Shown here piece after piece: positions 1-10,100 of a stretch of DNA of 64,000 nt. Made by a program: the position numbers and the translations under genes. Below the pieces are notes generated by a model. The model made no database searches, had not been told where the DNA came from, and saw nothing but the letters and a program-made list of their open reading frames with translations. Source of the DNA: Anaerolineae bacterium. GTDB taxonomy: Bacteria; Chloroflexota; Anaerolineae; Aggregatilineales; Phototrophicaceae. Numbering within the stretch: the stretch's first letter is position 1; each line of letters starts with the position of its first letter. Location: the NCBI GenBank assembly GCA_022843745.1, contig JALHNB010000013.1:62001-126000 (forward strand), given 5' to 3'.

Positions 1-296
1 TTGAAAATGTCATCATAGCTGCCCTTGGAAACCGCCTCGACGGTGATCCCAAATGGGTTTTCTGCATTGAATTGGTCAACCGCAGCTTTAACGACTTCTT
101 CACGTGCGCCTGTGTGATTGTGCCACCAGACAACTGTTGTGCCATTCAGGTCAAGACCCTGACCGATGCCTTCGGCGGCAGGCAGTGTGAGATCGAATGT
201 GTTGACGTAGGCATCTTGCGCTTGCACACCAGCCACGCCGAGCATAGCGACCATCACAAATACGAACAGAACTAACTTCGTCAATCGAGATTGCAT
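1..296 (-). CDS. Sugar ABC transporter substrate-binding protein (partial, N-terminus only)
   Basis: The first 98 codons of a gene that runs off the left edge of the window. It starts at an ATG at 296 with a strong GGAGG ribosome site 8 nt upstream (305-309). The protein opens with a typical signal peptide (MQSRLTKLVLFVFVMVAMLG, then a small-residue cleavage region ending in VQAQDA). The mature part contains TTVVWWHNHTGAREEVVKAAV, DQFNAENPFGITVE and KGSYDDIF, the pattern of family 1 extracellular sugar-binding proteins (a strand, a helix, then an NP.I.V strand). It would capture a carbohydrate outside the membrane and deliver it to permeases; the divergent permease pair at 585-3435 is the obvious partner. 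The ligand cannot be told from this fragment. Confidence 0.85.
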   Translation of the reverse strand, partial: MQSRLTKLVLFVFVMVAMLGVAGVQAQDAYVNTFDLTLPAAEGIGQGLDLNGTTVVWWHNHTGAREEVVKAAVDQFNAENPFGITVEAVSKGSYDDIF

Positions 297-584
297 AAAT
301 CTTTCCTCCAGACAAGTAAACGGTAGTTTGAAACACGAGATAAACATACAGACGGATTGTTAAGAACACTTTATGGAAAATAGCACGTTGTTTAAAGCTT
401 TCATTGTATGGAATCCACAGATTCTGTGCAAATCGTCTGCGAGCAAGCTATGATAGATAGAGACACAATTTAACACTGGCTTAATGCCTGCTTGTGATGA
501 TTTTAACCCATTATGGGTAGATATATTGTAAGAATGGATCGCGACGCTGAAACTGATCGGCATCAAATAGAAAAAGGCAGACGG
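297..584. other. Divergent intergenic region of a sugar importer
   Basis: About 290 bases between the binding-protein gene (minus) and the permease pair (plus). It should hold both promoters. It is AT-rich near 300-400 and 460-530. I see no convincing consensus promoter or operator palindrome. The open frames crossing it have no ribosome sites and no recognisable protein. Confidence 0.5.
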
Positions 585-2537
585 ATGACCACCGCCTCAC
601 AGAGCGAATCTCTCGTTAGACCAAAAATCGAAGAGCAACACTTAATCATGGGGCGGCGACGATCCCAATTGAACGAGTCCCTCCTGGGGCTGTTGTTTGT
701 CGCTCCAGTGGCGATCCTGGCCTTCATCTTTCAGCTTTTCCCGGTTGTTTACGGCTTCTACCTGAGTATGCAGGATGGGGTCAATATCCCAGAGGGTTTT
801 GTCGGCCTCAAGCACTTTGTCAGCGCGGTGGGCAGCCTGGCCTATATGATCGCTATTGCCATTTCTGTGGTCTTTGCCATCGGCGGTTACGTACTTTACA
901 GTCGGGCGCTGGCGGCTATGCGTGACAGCGGTGGCAATTTTTACGCCTATCTGCTTCCCGGTTTTATCGCGGGGCCATCCACGCTATTTGCGCTTGGTTT
1001 GGCTTTCAGAGTGGGCATCACTTATGCACTCATTCCGCTGATTCCGCTGGTGATCGCGATTTTAATTTATTGGCAGATCAACTCACAGCGCACGAATCAG
1101 GGCTTAGGCCTATCTAATTTCCTCTATACCATCAATTCGTGGGGATTGGGTGTGTTTACATTCAGTGCGACCCTGCTGCTTCTGTTTACATTCGCGGAAC
1201 TCCATAGCGCGGTGACACCCGTAATGGCGATTGTTTCAGCGGTTATACCTGATAGAGATGTGCAATACCTTTTCCCCTTATTCCCACAAATTCTTGCGTT
1301 GGGCGGCACGGTTGCAGCGCTCGGCGCAATACTGACCATCAATGCGGTTCTCGCACCCCTCGAACGAGATATGCAGCCCCGGAAATTTTTGCGCTTTGGT
1401 CTGCTGCGCGTTTTCCTCGTCGTGGCGATAGTCGGCCTGGTAGTCTATGTCATTGCCGCGCAGGAGTCTTTACGCGCTTCCATCGTCTCGCTTTCCGATG
1501 TCACCCAGGAAGAACTTCGGGCGGTAACACGAGTTCGGATGCCCAACCTGATCGCCGATGTTTCGATGTGGTCGGAGGTCTACACCATGCTGCTGGGTAT
1601 CGGCTTCACGGGTCTGGCCTATTATGCCTGGAGTCGAGCACAGCGCCGTGAAACCCCGATGGGGATGGTCGGCGTGATCCTCATTTCAATTCTGCTCATG
1701 ATTGGCGGTTGGCTGTTTATAGGTGTGCTGCCAGAGGCGGCCTCGAATGGCGACCCGGACTTTTTTGATTCGCTGCTGCGCACGATTACCTATGCGGTAC
1801 TCACCGTACCCGTTCAGCTTACATTGGGCTTAAGCCTGGCCTACCTGTTGTTCCACGAGGTCAAGCGTGGTAAATCCTTCTATCGCCTGATTTACTTTTT
1901 GCCCTATATCGCCCCGACAGTAGCAACCGCAGCCGTTTTTACAATCATTTTCTCTAATCGCGACACCGCCCCAGCCAACCTGTTCCTTCAGGCAGTCGGT
2001 TTACCTGCGCAGCAGTGGCTTCGTAACCCCAACGGCGTGTTTCAGATTTTGGCGGAAATTATCGGTGGGGCGGGGACACAGCTTCCCAGCTTCCTGGTTG
2101 GCCCAAGTTTGCCGCTGTTGACGGCCATCCTGTACACGATATGGGTTTTCAGCGGTTATAACGCCGTCATTTTTATGGCGGGATTGGGAAATATCCCCGC
2201 TGATATTTATGAAGCGGCGCAGGTCGATGGCGCGGGACGATGGGATATTTTCCGCAAAATTGTCTTTCCGATGATCTCGCCGACGACATTTTTCCTGACC
2301 GTGTTGGCGGTTATCGGCACTTTCCGGGCTTTTAATCACATCTGGGTACTGCGAACGGCGGACGCGCGTGGGGCAATGGATACGACCACCGTCTATATCT
2401 ATGAAACGATTCTCACGGCATCTGTTTTGAAAACACGTCCCTATGCAGCTTCTCTGTCGTTTCTGCTTTTTGGCATCATTTTGATCTTAACGGTTATCCA
2501 AAATCGTTTGTCGAGAGATCGGGTATTTTATGGCTAG
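585..2537 (+). CDS. Carbohydrate ABC transporter permease, MalF type, with a large extra membrane region
   Basis: Membrane permease of an ABC sugar importer, 650 aa from the ATG at 585 (AGGCAG-like site upstream); the open frame extends 24 codons further to 513, but that stretch (MGRYIVRMDRDAETD) looks non-coding. The first membrane helix (LLGLLFVAPVAILAFIFQLF) and the C-terminal binding-protein-dependent permease domain (about 400-650) are normal, with the ATPase-contact EAA loop EAAQVDGAGRWDIFRKIVFP. Family members are usually about 300 aa; here several hundred residues with many additional hydrophobic segments lie between helix 1 and the core. It overlaps the next permease by 8 nt, so the two are co-translated. 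Partner of the binding protein at 1-296 and probably of a shared ATPase encoded elsewhere. Confidence 0.88.
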   Translation: MTTASQSESLVRPKIEEQHLIMGRRRSQLNESLLGLLFVAPVAILAFIFQLFPVVYGFYLSMQDGVNIPEGFVGLKHFVSAVGSLAYMIAIAISVVFAIGGYVLYSRALAAMRDSGGNFYAYLLPGFIAGPSTLFALGLAFRVGITYALIPLIPLVIAILIYWQINSQRTNQGLGLSNFLYTINSWGLGVFTFSATLLLLFTFAELHSAVTPVMAIVSAVIPDRDVQYLFPLFPQILALGGTVAALGAILTINAVLAPLERDMQPRKFLRFGLLRVFLVVAIVGLVVYVIAAQESLRASIVSLSDVTQEELRAVTRVRMPNLIADVSMWSEVYTMLLGIGFTGLAYYAWSRAQRRETPMGMVGVILISILLMIGGWLFIGVLPEAASNGDPDFFDSLLRTITYAVLTVPVQLTLGLSLAYLLFHEVKRGKSFYRLIYFLPYIAPTVATAAVFTIIFSNRDTAPANLFLQAVGLPAQQWLRNPNGVFQILAEIIGGAGTQLPSFLVGPSLPLLTAILYTIWVFSGYNAVIFMAGLGNIPADIYEAAQVDGAGRWDIFRKIVFPMISPTTFFLTVLAVIGTFRAFNHIWVLRTADARGAMDTTTVYIYETILTASVLKTRPYAASLSFLLFGIILILTVIQNRLSRDRVFYG

Positions 2538-3435
2538 TCTAATCTCACGTCGCACATCGTCAAGCCCTCGCAGCGGGTTTCGCATTTTCGTTTATGTGAT
2601 CCTATCCTTTGTAGCGATCATCTATATCGCGCCGTTTGTATTCATGCTCGGCAAATCGCTTCAGAACAATTTTGAAGCGAATAATACGCCGTCCGTGATT
2701 CCCAGTGAACCGCAGTTCCAGAACTATGCGGATGTGTTGTTCGGCTCATCGGATTTTGGCATTAACAACCGCTATGTGATCTATTTGCGCAATACGATTT
2801 TGCTGGAAGTCCTCTCGATTACCGGACAGACCTCGATCTGTGTGTTAGGGGCGTATGCCTTTGCGAGGATGAAGTTTCCCGGACGCGACCTGCTTTTTGG
2901 GATGCTTTTGCTGACACTGTTTGTCCCAAGTATCATTTTGCTCGTGCCAAATCTGATCGTCGTGACGCGCATTAGCCAGTTTTTCGAGAGCATTCATCCC
3001 TCGCTCAAGTGGTTAAATAGTTGGCCTGCGTTGGTCATCCCGTTCCTCAGCAATACCTTTAGTATCTTCCTGCTGCGGCAGTTTTTTATGCAAATTCCCA
3101 ATGAGCTGTGGGATGCAGCACAGATTGACGGCGCGAGTCATCTGCGTTTTCTGATGACTGTTGTCGTGCCGATCTCCGGTGCGCCGATTATGACGACCAT
3201 TCTGTTCGCGTTTGTCGGCGTTTGGAGCGCGCTAGAGTGGCCGATTCTGGTTACGTCTGATGAATCATGGCGACCCATTGCGGTGGCCTTGCAACAGTTC
3301 CGTCAGGAAGGCGGCACCAAGGTAAACCTCTTAATGGCGGCCTCGGTGATCGCCATGCTGCCGATTATGCTGCTCTACCTGTTTACGCAGAAGCAGTTCA
3401 CACAGGGTATCACGACCACCGGACTCAAGGGGTAA
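2530..3435 (+). CDS. Carbohydrate ABC transporter permease, MalG type
   Basis: Second permease of the importer, 301 aa, normal length for the family. An N-terminal membrane helix (FVYVILSFVAIIYIAPFVFM), a periplasmic loop and five further helices are visible, with the EAA loop WDAAQIDGASHLRFLMTVVV at about residues 197-216. The ATG at 2530 lies inside the end of the preceding permease gene (8-nt overlap), which indicates translational coupling. No ATP-binding subunit gene follows: the next gene is on the opposite strand and its end is 1 nt away. A shared MsmX/UgpC-type ATPase encoded elsewhere is the usual solution in sugar importers of this type. Confidence 0.92.
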   Translation: MASLISRRTSSSPRSGFRIFVYVILSFVAIIYIAPFVFMLGKSLQNNFEANNTPSVIPSEPQFQNYADVLFGSSDFGINNRYVIYLRNTILLEVLSITGQTSICVLGAYAFARMKFPGRDLLFGMLLLTLFVPSIILLVPNLIVVTRISQFFESIHPSLKWLNSWPALVIPFLSNTFSIFLLRQFFMQIPNELWDAAQIDGASHLRFLMTVVVPISGAPIMTTILFAFVGVWSALEWPILVTSDESWRPIAVALQQFRQEGGTKVNLLMAASVIAMLPIMLLYLFTQKQFTQGITTTGLKG

Positions 3436-3436
3436 T

Positions 3437-4165
3437 CTAGGTCAGGAACTGCCAGCTAGATACCTGCAAATTTAGCCCTTCGATGCACATCGCGGCTTTA
3501 TAACCGTCTCCTGCCGCGAAATCAACCATCGACCAGCGCGAGACCTCATCCGGATTTATGCGATTCGCGAGTAATTTTGGCGCTTCACCCGGAGCGAACG
3601 CCACATCAAAGCTGTCGAGTGGGCACGAAAGCCCTTCGCCGATAGCCTTGATGTACGCTTCTTTGCGAGTCCAGCAGGTGAAAAAAGCGTCAGCCCGCAA
3701 ATTTTGAGGCAACCGTTGGAAAACGGCGACTTCATTCTTCGAAAAATAATGCTCCGCGATCTCGACCCCGCTGAAATCAGGCCGCATGAGTTCGATGTCG
3801 ATGCCAAGCCTGCGACGGCGGGTGATGGCGTACAGCACCAGTTTGCCGGAATGAGAGAGATTGAAATTAAGCGCGTGGTCGCCTATCAGCGATGGTTTGC
3901 CGTGTGCGGTGTATTCGAATCGAAAATCAGCGGGTTTTTGCGACAGATACCTGCTGAGGAGTTCGCGCAGTTGACCACGTGCGGTGATATAGTGATTGCG
4001 ATCTTTTTCGAAGACAAAACGATTTGCCCGGCTGAGTTCGTCCTCAGTCAGGCATTCCCGAAGCTGTTGTAATCGGTTCGACGAAACTTCCAGCGATGCT
4101 CGCCAGACGTGAACCGCGTCATCAGCGAGGATCAGATCATCGGTTGGTGGCGACCAGATTGTCAT
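3437..4165 (-). CDS. 4'-Phosphopantetheinyl transferase, Sfp type
   Basis: 242 aa, the usual length of Sfp/Gsp-type enzymes, which transfer phosphopantetheine from CoA to the serine of carrier domains. Signature motifs are all present: GKPSL (89-93), FNLSHSG (101-107), GIDIE (121-125, Mg-binding D123 and E125) and CWTRKEAYIKAIGEGL (164-179, with W165, K168 and E169). The ATG at 4165 overlaps the stop codon of the polyketide synthase gene (ATGA), so it is the last gene of the biosynthetic operon. Its evident job is to convert the apo carrier domains of the two preceding megasynthases (serines of LGGES and LGGHS) to the holo form. It may also serve other synthases in the cell. Confidence 0.95.
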   Translation of the reverse strand: MTIWSPPTDDLILADDAVHVWRASLEVSSNRLQQLRECLTEDELSRANRFVFEKDRNHYITARGQLRELLSRYLSQKPADFRFEYTAHGKPSLIGDHALNFNLSHSGKLVLYAITRRRRLGIDIELMRPDFSGVEIAEHYFSKNEVAVFQRLPQNLRADAFFTCWTRKEAYIKAIGEGLSCPLDSFDVAFAPGEAPKLLANRINPDEVSRWSMVDFAAGDGYKAAMCIEGLNLQVSSWQFLT

Positions 4166-7100
4166 TTCGTCGCGACCAGCACTTGGCCCTCATGCTCTGC
4201 CCAGGCGCGATCAATGCAGTCACGAAGCTGCTCGGCCAACGCGCGGGCATAGGGTTCTCGTACCATAACCCCATGCTGCCCGACGCAGTGGTGAATTTCG
4301 ATCTCGCCGATTTTGTATTCGTCCCATCCCAGCAGCGGCGCATTATCGAGTGGGTGGCTGCGTTCGGTAGCGCGGAACAGGGTGAGCTTACCCGGATAGT
4401 CCGGCGGTTCGTAGCTGCGATAGGTCACTCCGTAGAGTTCCTCCAGATGGTAGGACAACAGATCGGGCGGCATGATCGAGCCATTTTTAAAGTGTTCCGC
4501 GATGGCTTTACGCTTATCTTCGATTTCTGCCAGTTTGTGCATATATTCGGCGTAGTTTTCGCGATTTTTGATGCGCTGTGCATAGTATCCGACTGGACCG
4601 AGCGTCAGCATTTCGCGCACATGCTTCATGGCGCGATGCGTTTTGGTTTCTTTTGGCGGCGACCACCAACTTCTGAGATTCGGTGGCGACCAGCTATCGA
4701 ACAACCCCAGGAGCGCGACTTGCTGGCCCTGCTCAACAAGATTATGCGCCATCTGATAGGCGACGATACCACCGATGGATGACCCGACTAAGTAATATGG
4801 TCCTTCCGGCTGGAAGTCGCGGATTTCCTTGAGATAGCGATGCGCCATCGCCTCGACGGTTGTGTCGAAATCATAAGTTCCGTCCACACCCTGGGCCTTG
4901 ATGCCATAGAAAGGTTGATCTTTGCCGAGGCGGTCAGCCAGCTCGCGATAAAGTAAAACATAGCCGTTCTGGTCATGGACGCAGAAAAGCGTTGGTCTGT
5001 CGCCTGCGGTCTGGATTCCGACCAATAGGGAACGATGCGAGAGTTTCTTGCGTGTTTTTTTGTTGTCCTTCGCTACGACTGTTTCCTCCACGACCTCGCC
5101 AATTTCCTCCGCGATGATTTCGCCGATCTGGGTCACAGTTGGTGCCTGGAACAACAAATCCATCGGCAGGTTGACGGCAAATATCTTGCGAATCTGTGTG
5201 AACAGGCGCACACCGATCAGCGATTCGCCGCCGAGTTCAAAGAAATCGTCCTGGATGCCAACCGTTTCGATCCCCAAAACTTCCTGCCAGATGGCGACCA
5301 GCTTTTTCTCAATCTCGTTGCGCGGGGCCTCATAATCGCTTTGCATATTCTCTGGTCGCGAGAATTTCATGCCCGATCCGCTGCTTTCCACTTCTGGCTC
5401 GGCATTGAGCTTATCCACGAGCAGGCGCAGGTCGAGTGAAGACGCGATAATCTGTGAACGCGGGTTGCCTGCCAGAATCCGGCTGAAAGCTTCCGCACCT
5501 TCATCCGGTAAAATGCCATCCGTCAGCGCCAATTGGAGCAGGTTTGGCTTACCGTTTTCGGCGGCTTGGCGAGGTGTTGCGGGGCGCTGTGTTGGTTTTA
5601 ACTTCGCGGGGTCAATGCGCCGCATCTTGAAGCCATTGATCTCGACCAGTGTCGTCCCGCTTTCGTCGAGAACGCCGATGTCAATGACAGCGAATTCTTT
5701 GCTCGACTCGACAAGCCGAGCGTAGCTGTAGATTTTTGTCGGCAGGGGCGCGTAGGCGCGGATGCTTTTGTAGGAAAATGGCACGAACATATCTTCAATG
5801 GAGTCATAGTTTTCGACCAGCGGCAGCGCGAAGCCCGTCGCCAAATCCATCAGGGCGGGGTGGAGGGTATAGTCGTGCATGTCGTTGGCAAATTCATCTG
5901 GCAGTTCCAGATAGGCCAGCGCTTCACTATCACCGAAATTCATCTGGCGCAGGACTTTCCAGCGTTCGCCGAATTTGAGATGATTTTCCTGGCGTGTAAA
6001 CTGCTCTTTGGGGCCGAACGTCACGACCTTGTTGTTGAAGCGCTGGCGGAGGGCATCAATATCGTAAACCTGCGGTGTGCCGTTGACATAGCCAACTTTG
6101 CCGCTGACATGCTCTTGCCACTCAGTCTCCGACTCTCCTCTGCTAGTCACGATAAAATTGTAGTCATCGCCGCTTTTGTTTAGGGTGACACGCACACGCC
6201 TGTTTTCATCATCGTTCACTTGCAGCGGAATCATGAACGAAAGATCGCGGATTTCGACAGTTCCTTGCGGCGCGTCTTTTTCGAGCGCAGCCTTCACGAT
6301 TTCCAGATAGCCCGTGCCGGGGATGAGCGCCTGACCCGTTCGCAAGCGGTGTTGATCTAGCACCCATCGCTCGTCTACCCGATAATTCGCCGCATAGACA
6401 ATCTCATCCGGCGTATCGGTGATGATCTCGCCCAGTAGGGGATGTTTCATCGGCTTGCCGGGAACTTCTTCTTCAGGCGCAAGCCCAAGCCGAACTGCCG
6501 TTGCCGCCGCCATGCCGACTTCCTGCCACAAGCCCCAATTGATGGCGATGACCGTGCTGCCCTGCGCGGATTTGCTATCGGCAAAGGCGTTCAGGAAGGC
6601 GTTCGCACCCGTGTAATCGACTTGCCCAGCGGAGGCGATCACCGTGCTGGTGGACGAAAACAGGACGAGGAAATCAAGTTTTGCGTCTTTCAGAAGATCA
6701 TCGAGGATTAGCGTCCCGCGCACTTTTGGCGCGAACACATTCTCAACCTGCTCAAGCGTTTTCAGTTGGATCAGGCCATCATCCAGCACGCCAGCGGCAT
6801 GGATAACGCCGTGAATCGCGCCGAATTGCTGATATGCCTGGTCGATGGCGGCGCGTAGCTGTGCGCGGTCACTGACATCAGCGGCGGCAACGATGACCTC
6901 CGCCCCCAAACTTTCCAGATTTTGCACTTTGCGGATTTGGCGGCTGATTTTGTCGTGCGCGGAGTGCGAATCCAGCCAACTCGACCATTCATCGTGGGCA
7001 GGCAGCCCCGTTCGCCCAACCAGCACGAGCTTGGCGTGCAGAGTGCGAGCGAGATATTCCGCATGGACGAGTCCGATTCCACCCAGACCGCCTGTGATGA

Positions 7101-10100
7101 GATACACGCCACCTTCGCGCATAAGGCTTTTTTCGTTTTGGGATTTTTCCAGCGCGGCGGGTTCAAAATCCTGCACCCAACGCTGATCCTCGCGATAAGC
7201 GGCTATCGTGTTTGTGGGCGCGGCAGATAACTCCACGAAAATCTGCTCGGCCAACGATTCACTTTCGGCTTGCAGACCATATTTGCTCGTCCCGAAAAGC
7301 GCGACATCAATGGATTGCGTGACAATATTCGGGAATTCCTGCGGGATCACTTTGGATGGGCCAATCAGCGTGGCTTTTTCAGGATAGGGCAGGCTTTCGC
7401 CGTTTACCTGCTGCATGCCGTTGGAAATTACCCACATTTGAACCGGATCGGTCACAGCTTCGTCGGCTAACGCTTGCGACAGGAATAACAGGCTGTAGAA
7501 ACCCCCATTTAGGCATTCTTCGAAAAATGTCAGGCGCGACTCAATCGGTTTATCCAGCGTGACCGACCAGAAATGGGCGATATTACGCGGAACGCCGCCA
7601 TTTTGCGCCAGATGTTTGATGAATTCGGTGTAATCGTGGCGCGAACGTGGGTCAATCGCAAAGGCGCTGTCGCCAAGCTGCGCGAATTGGTAGCCGGGAG
7701 TGATGATCGTCACATCCTGTCCGGCGGCTTCCAGTTGATCGGCAACCTGCGTACCCAGGCCGCATTCGTCCACGAATACCATCCAGCCCGATTGCTGTGC
7801 AGGATTTTCGACTTGCTTAGGCCAATCCGATTTTTTCCAGATTGGACGGTAGAACCAATCGGCAATATCGGGTATTTTCGTCAATGCTGCCCGCGCTGGA
7901 GTCGAAACGGTGTTGTAAAGCTGCTTGCCAGGTTCAATCCAGAATCGCTGGTGATCGAAAGCATAGGTGGGCAGCGGCACCCTGTAGCGCTGTTCACGCT
8001 CGTAAAAGGTTGCCCAATCGACGCTGCAACCACTAGCCCACAGCCGCCCCAGCGAGGTCAGCATAAAGCTTAAATCGGCTTCGGTTTCGCGCGGGTGGCG
8101 AAGCGACGGGAAAGTGATTTGCGATGCGGCTTTGTCCGGGTGTTGGCGGGCAAGCGTACTGAGGGTATTACCTGGGCCGACCTCAAGCAGAACCCGCTGC
8201 GGATTCTTCACCAGTTCGCCCACGCCGTCACTGAAGCGCACGGTATTACGAATGTGCTTCACCCAATAGTTGGGATCGACAGCTTCTTCGGTGCGAATCC
8301 AGGTGCCTGTTAAGTTGGAAATATAAGGGATTTCAGGCGCATGGAACTTGATGCCCGAAATACGCTTATGAAACTCGTCCAAAATTGGGTCAAGCAGCGG
8401 TGAGTGCATCGCGACTCGGACTTTTAGACGGCGGAACTCAATCTCATGTTCCGTCAGAGTCTTTTCCAGATTTTCGATGTCCGCCACCGCGCCGGAGAGT
8501 GCGTACAGTGACGGCGTGTTGATGACCGCAATCGAGACATGTCCATTCAGGATTTCTTCGAGGCCATCCGAAACCGGGACACTGAGCATCGCGCCTTCAT
8601 CGGTGGTATCCATCAGTGACGCACGTGCCAGCACCATCAGCAGCATGTCCGTCAGCGACATCACCCCGGCGAGACAGGCCGCCACGTATTCACCCAGGCT
8701 GTGTCCGATCATGGATTCGGGCTTGATGCCCCAGGACATCCACAATCTGGCTTGCGCATATTCAGTGATGACAATTGCAAGTTGCGAGGCTGTCATGCTC
8801 TTTTCGAACGCTTGGGATTTTTCTTCGACCTCGTTCTCATCGCAGAACATCAACGCGCGAAGGTCAAAATCAAGTCTGGATTTGAGAAATGTGAGGCATT
8901 TATCAACCTGCTCCCGATAAACAGGCTCGGATTCGTACAGGCCGCGTCCCATATTCGGATATTGCGCACCGCTGCCGGGGAACATGAATACGACAGGCGG
9001 CGCGTTTTCCGGCGCATTTTGCGAGAAAATCCGCTTGCGATCATTGCTTTCGATAACCGAAACGGCATCTTCGGCGCTCTGGACGACCATAATACGCCGT
9101 TGATTCATCTGGTTGCGGCCTACTTGCAGCGTATAAGCCGTATCCGCCAGATTTTGTTCAGGATGATTTTTCAGATGTTCAGCCAGATTTTTCGCGTTTT
9201 TGTCGAGTGCTGTGGTGGTCTTGGCGGAGAGCATCAGCAGTTGCCAGGGACGTGAGTTGCTCGAAGGGTCAAGAATGGGCGCTTCTTCAAGAATGATGTG
9301 CGCGTTCGTGCCACCAACACCCAATGAACTCACACCCGCGCGTCGTGGAAAGCCTTTGACATTCCAGTCGCGAAGCTGCGAGTTGACGTAAAACGGGCTG
9401 TTCTCAAAGTCGATCATTTTGTTCGGCTTTTCGAAATTCAGGCTTGGCGGAAGCTCCTTATTTTTGAGCGCCTGTACCGTCTTGATGATGCTGGCGACAC
9501 CCGCCGCTGTATCCAGATGACCGATATTCGTCTTGACTGAGCCGATGCCGCAGTAAACTTTTTTCTTCGTGCTGGCGCGGAATGCCTGTGTCAGCGCCGT
9601 GACTTCAATGGGGTCGCCGATATACGTGCCTGTACCGTGAGTCTCGACATAGGTGATTGTGTCCGCCGGGACATCAGCAATCGCCAGCGCTTCGGCAATC
9701 GCGGCTGCCTGACCATCAACACTGGGCGCGAGATAGCTGATTTTGCCCGCGCCATCGTTGTTAATGGCTGACCCGCGAATGACGGCATGGATGGTGTCAC
9801 CGTTGTTGATCGCGTCTTCCAGCCGTTTCAGCACAACCGCGCCGACACCGCTCCCGAAAACGGTTCCCTGCGAACTATCGTCAAAGGCGCGGCAGTGACC
9901 ATCCGGCGAGAGAATTTCGCCAGAGTGATACATATATCCCCGGCGGTGGGGCAGTTCAATCGTCACACCACCCGCCAGCGCCATATCGCATTCCTGATTC
10001 AGCAAACTTTGAGCCGCGATGTGCATGGCGACCAGCGAAGTCGAACAGGCCGTCTGGACATTGACACTTGGGCCTTTGAGATTAAGCAGATACGACACGC

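Noticed and set aside
4096-4782. 228-codon plus-strand frame over the thioesterase end of the PKS
   Set aside because: Overlaps two well-supported genes on the other strand; no protein features.
8701-9255. 184-codon plus-strand frame over the acyltransferase domain
   Set aside because: Shadow of the PKS gene; composition not protein-like.
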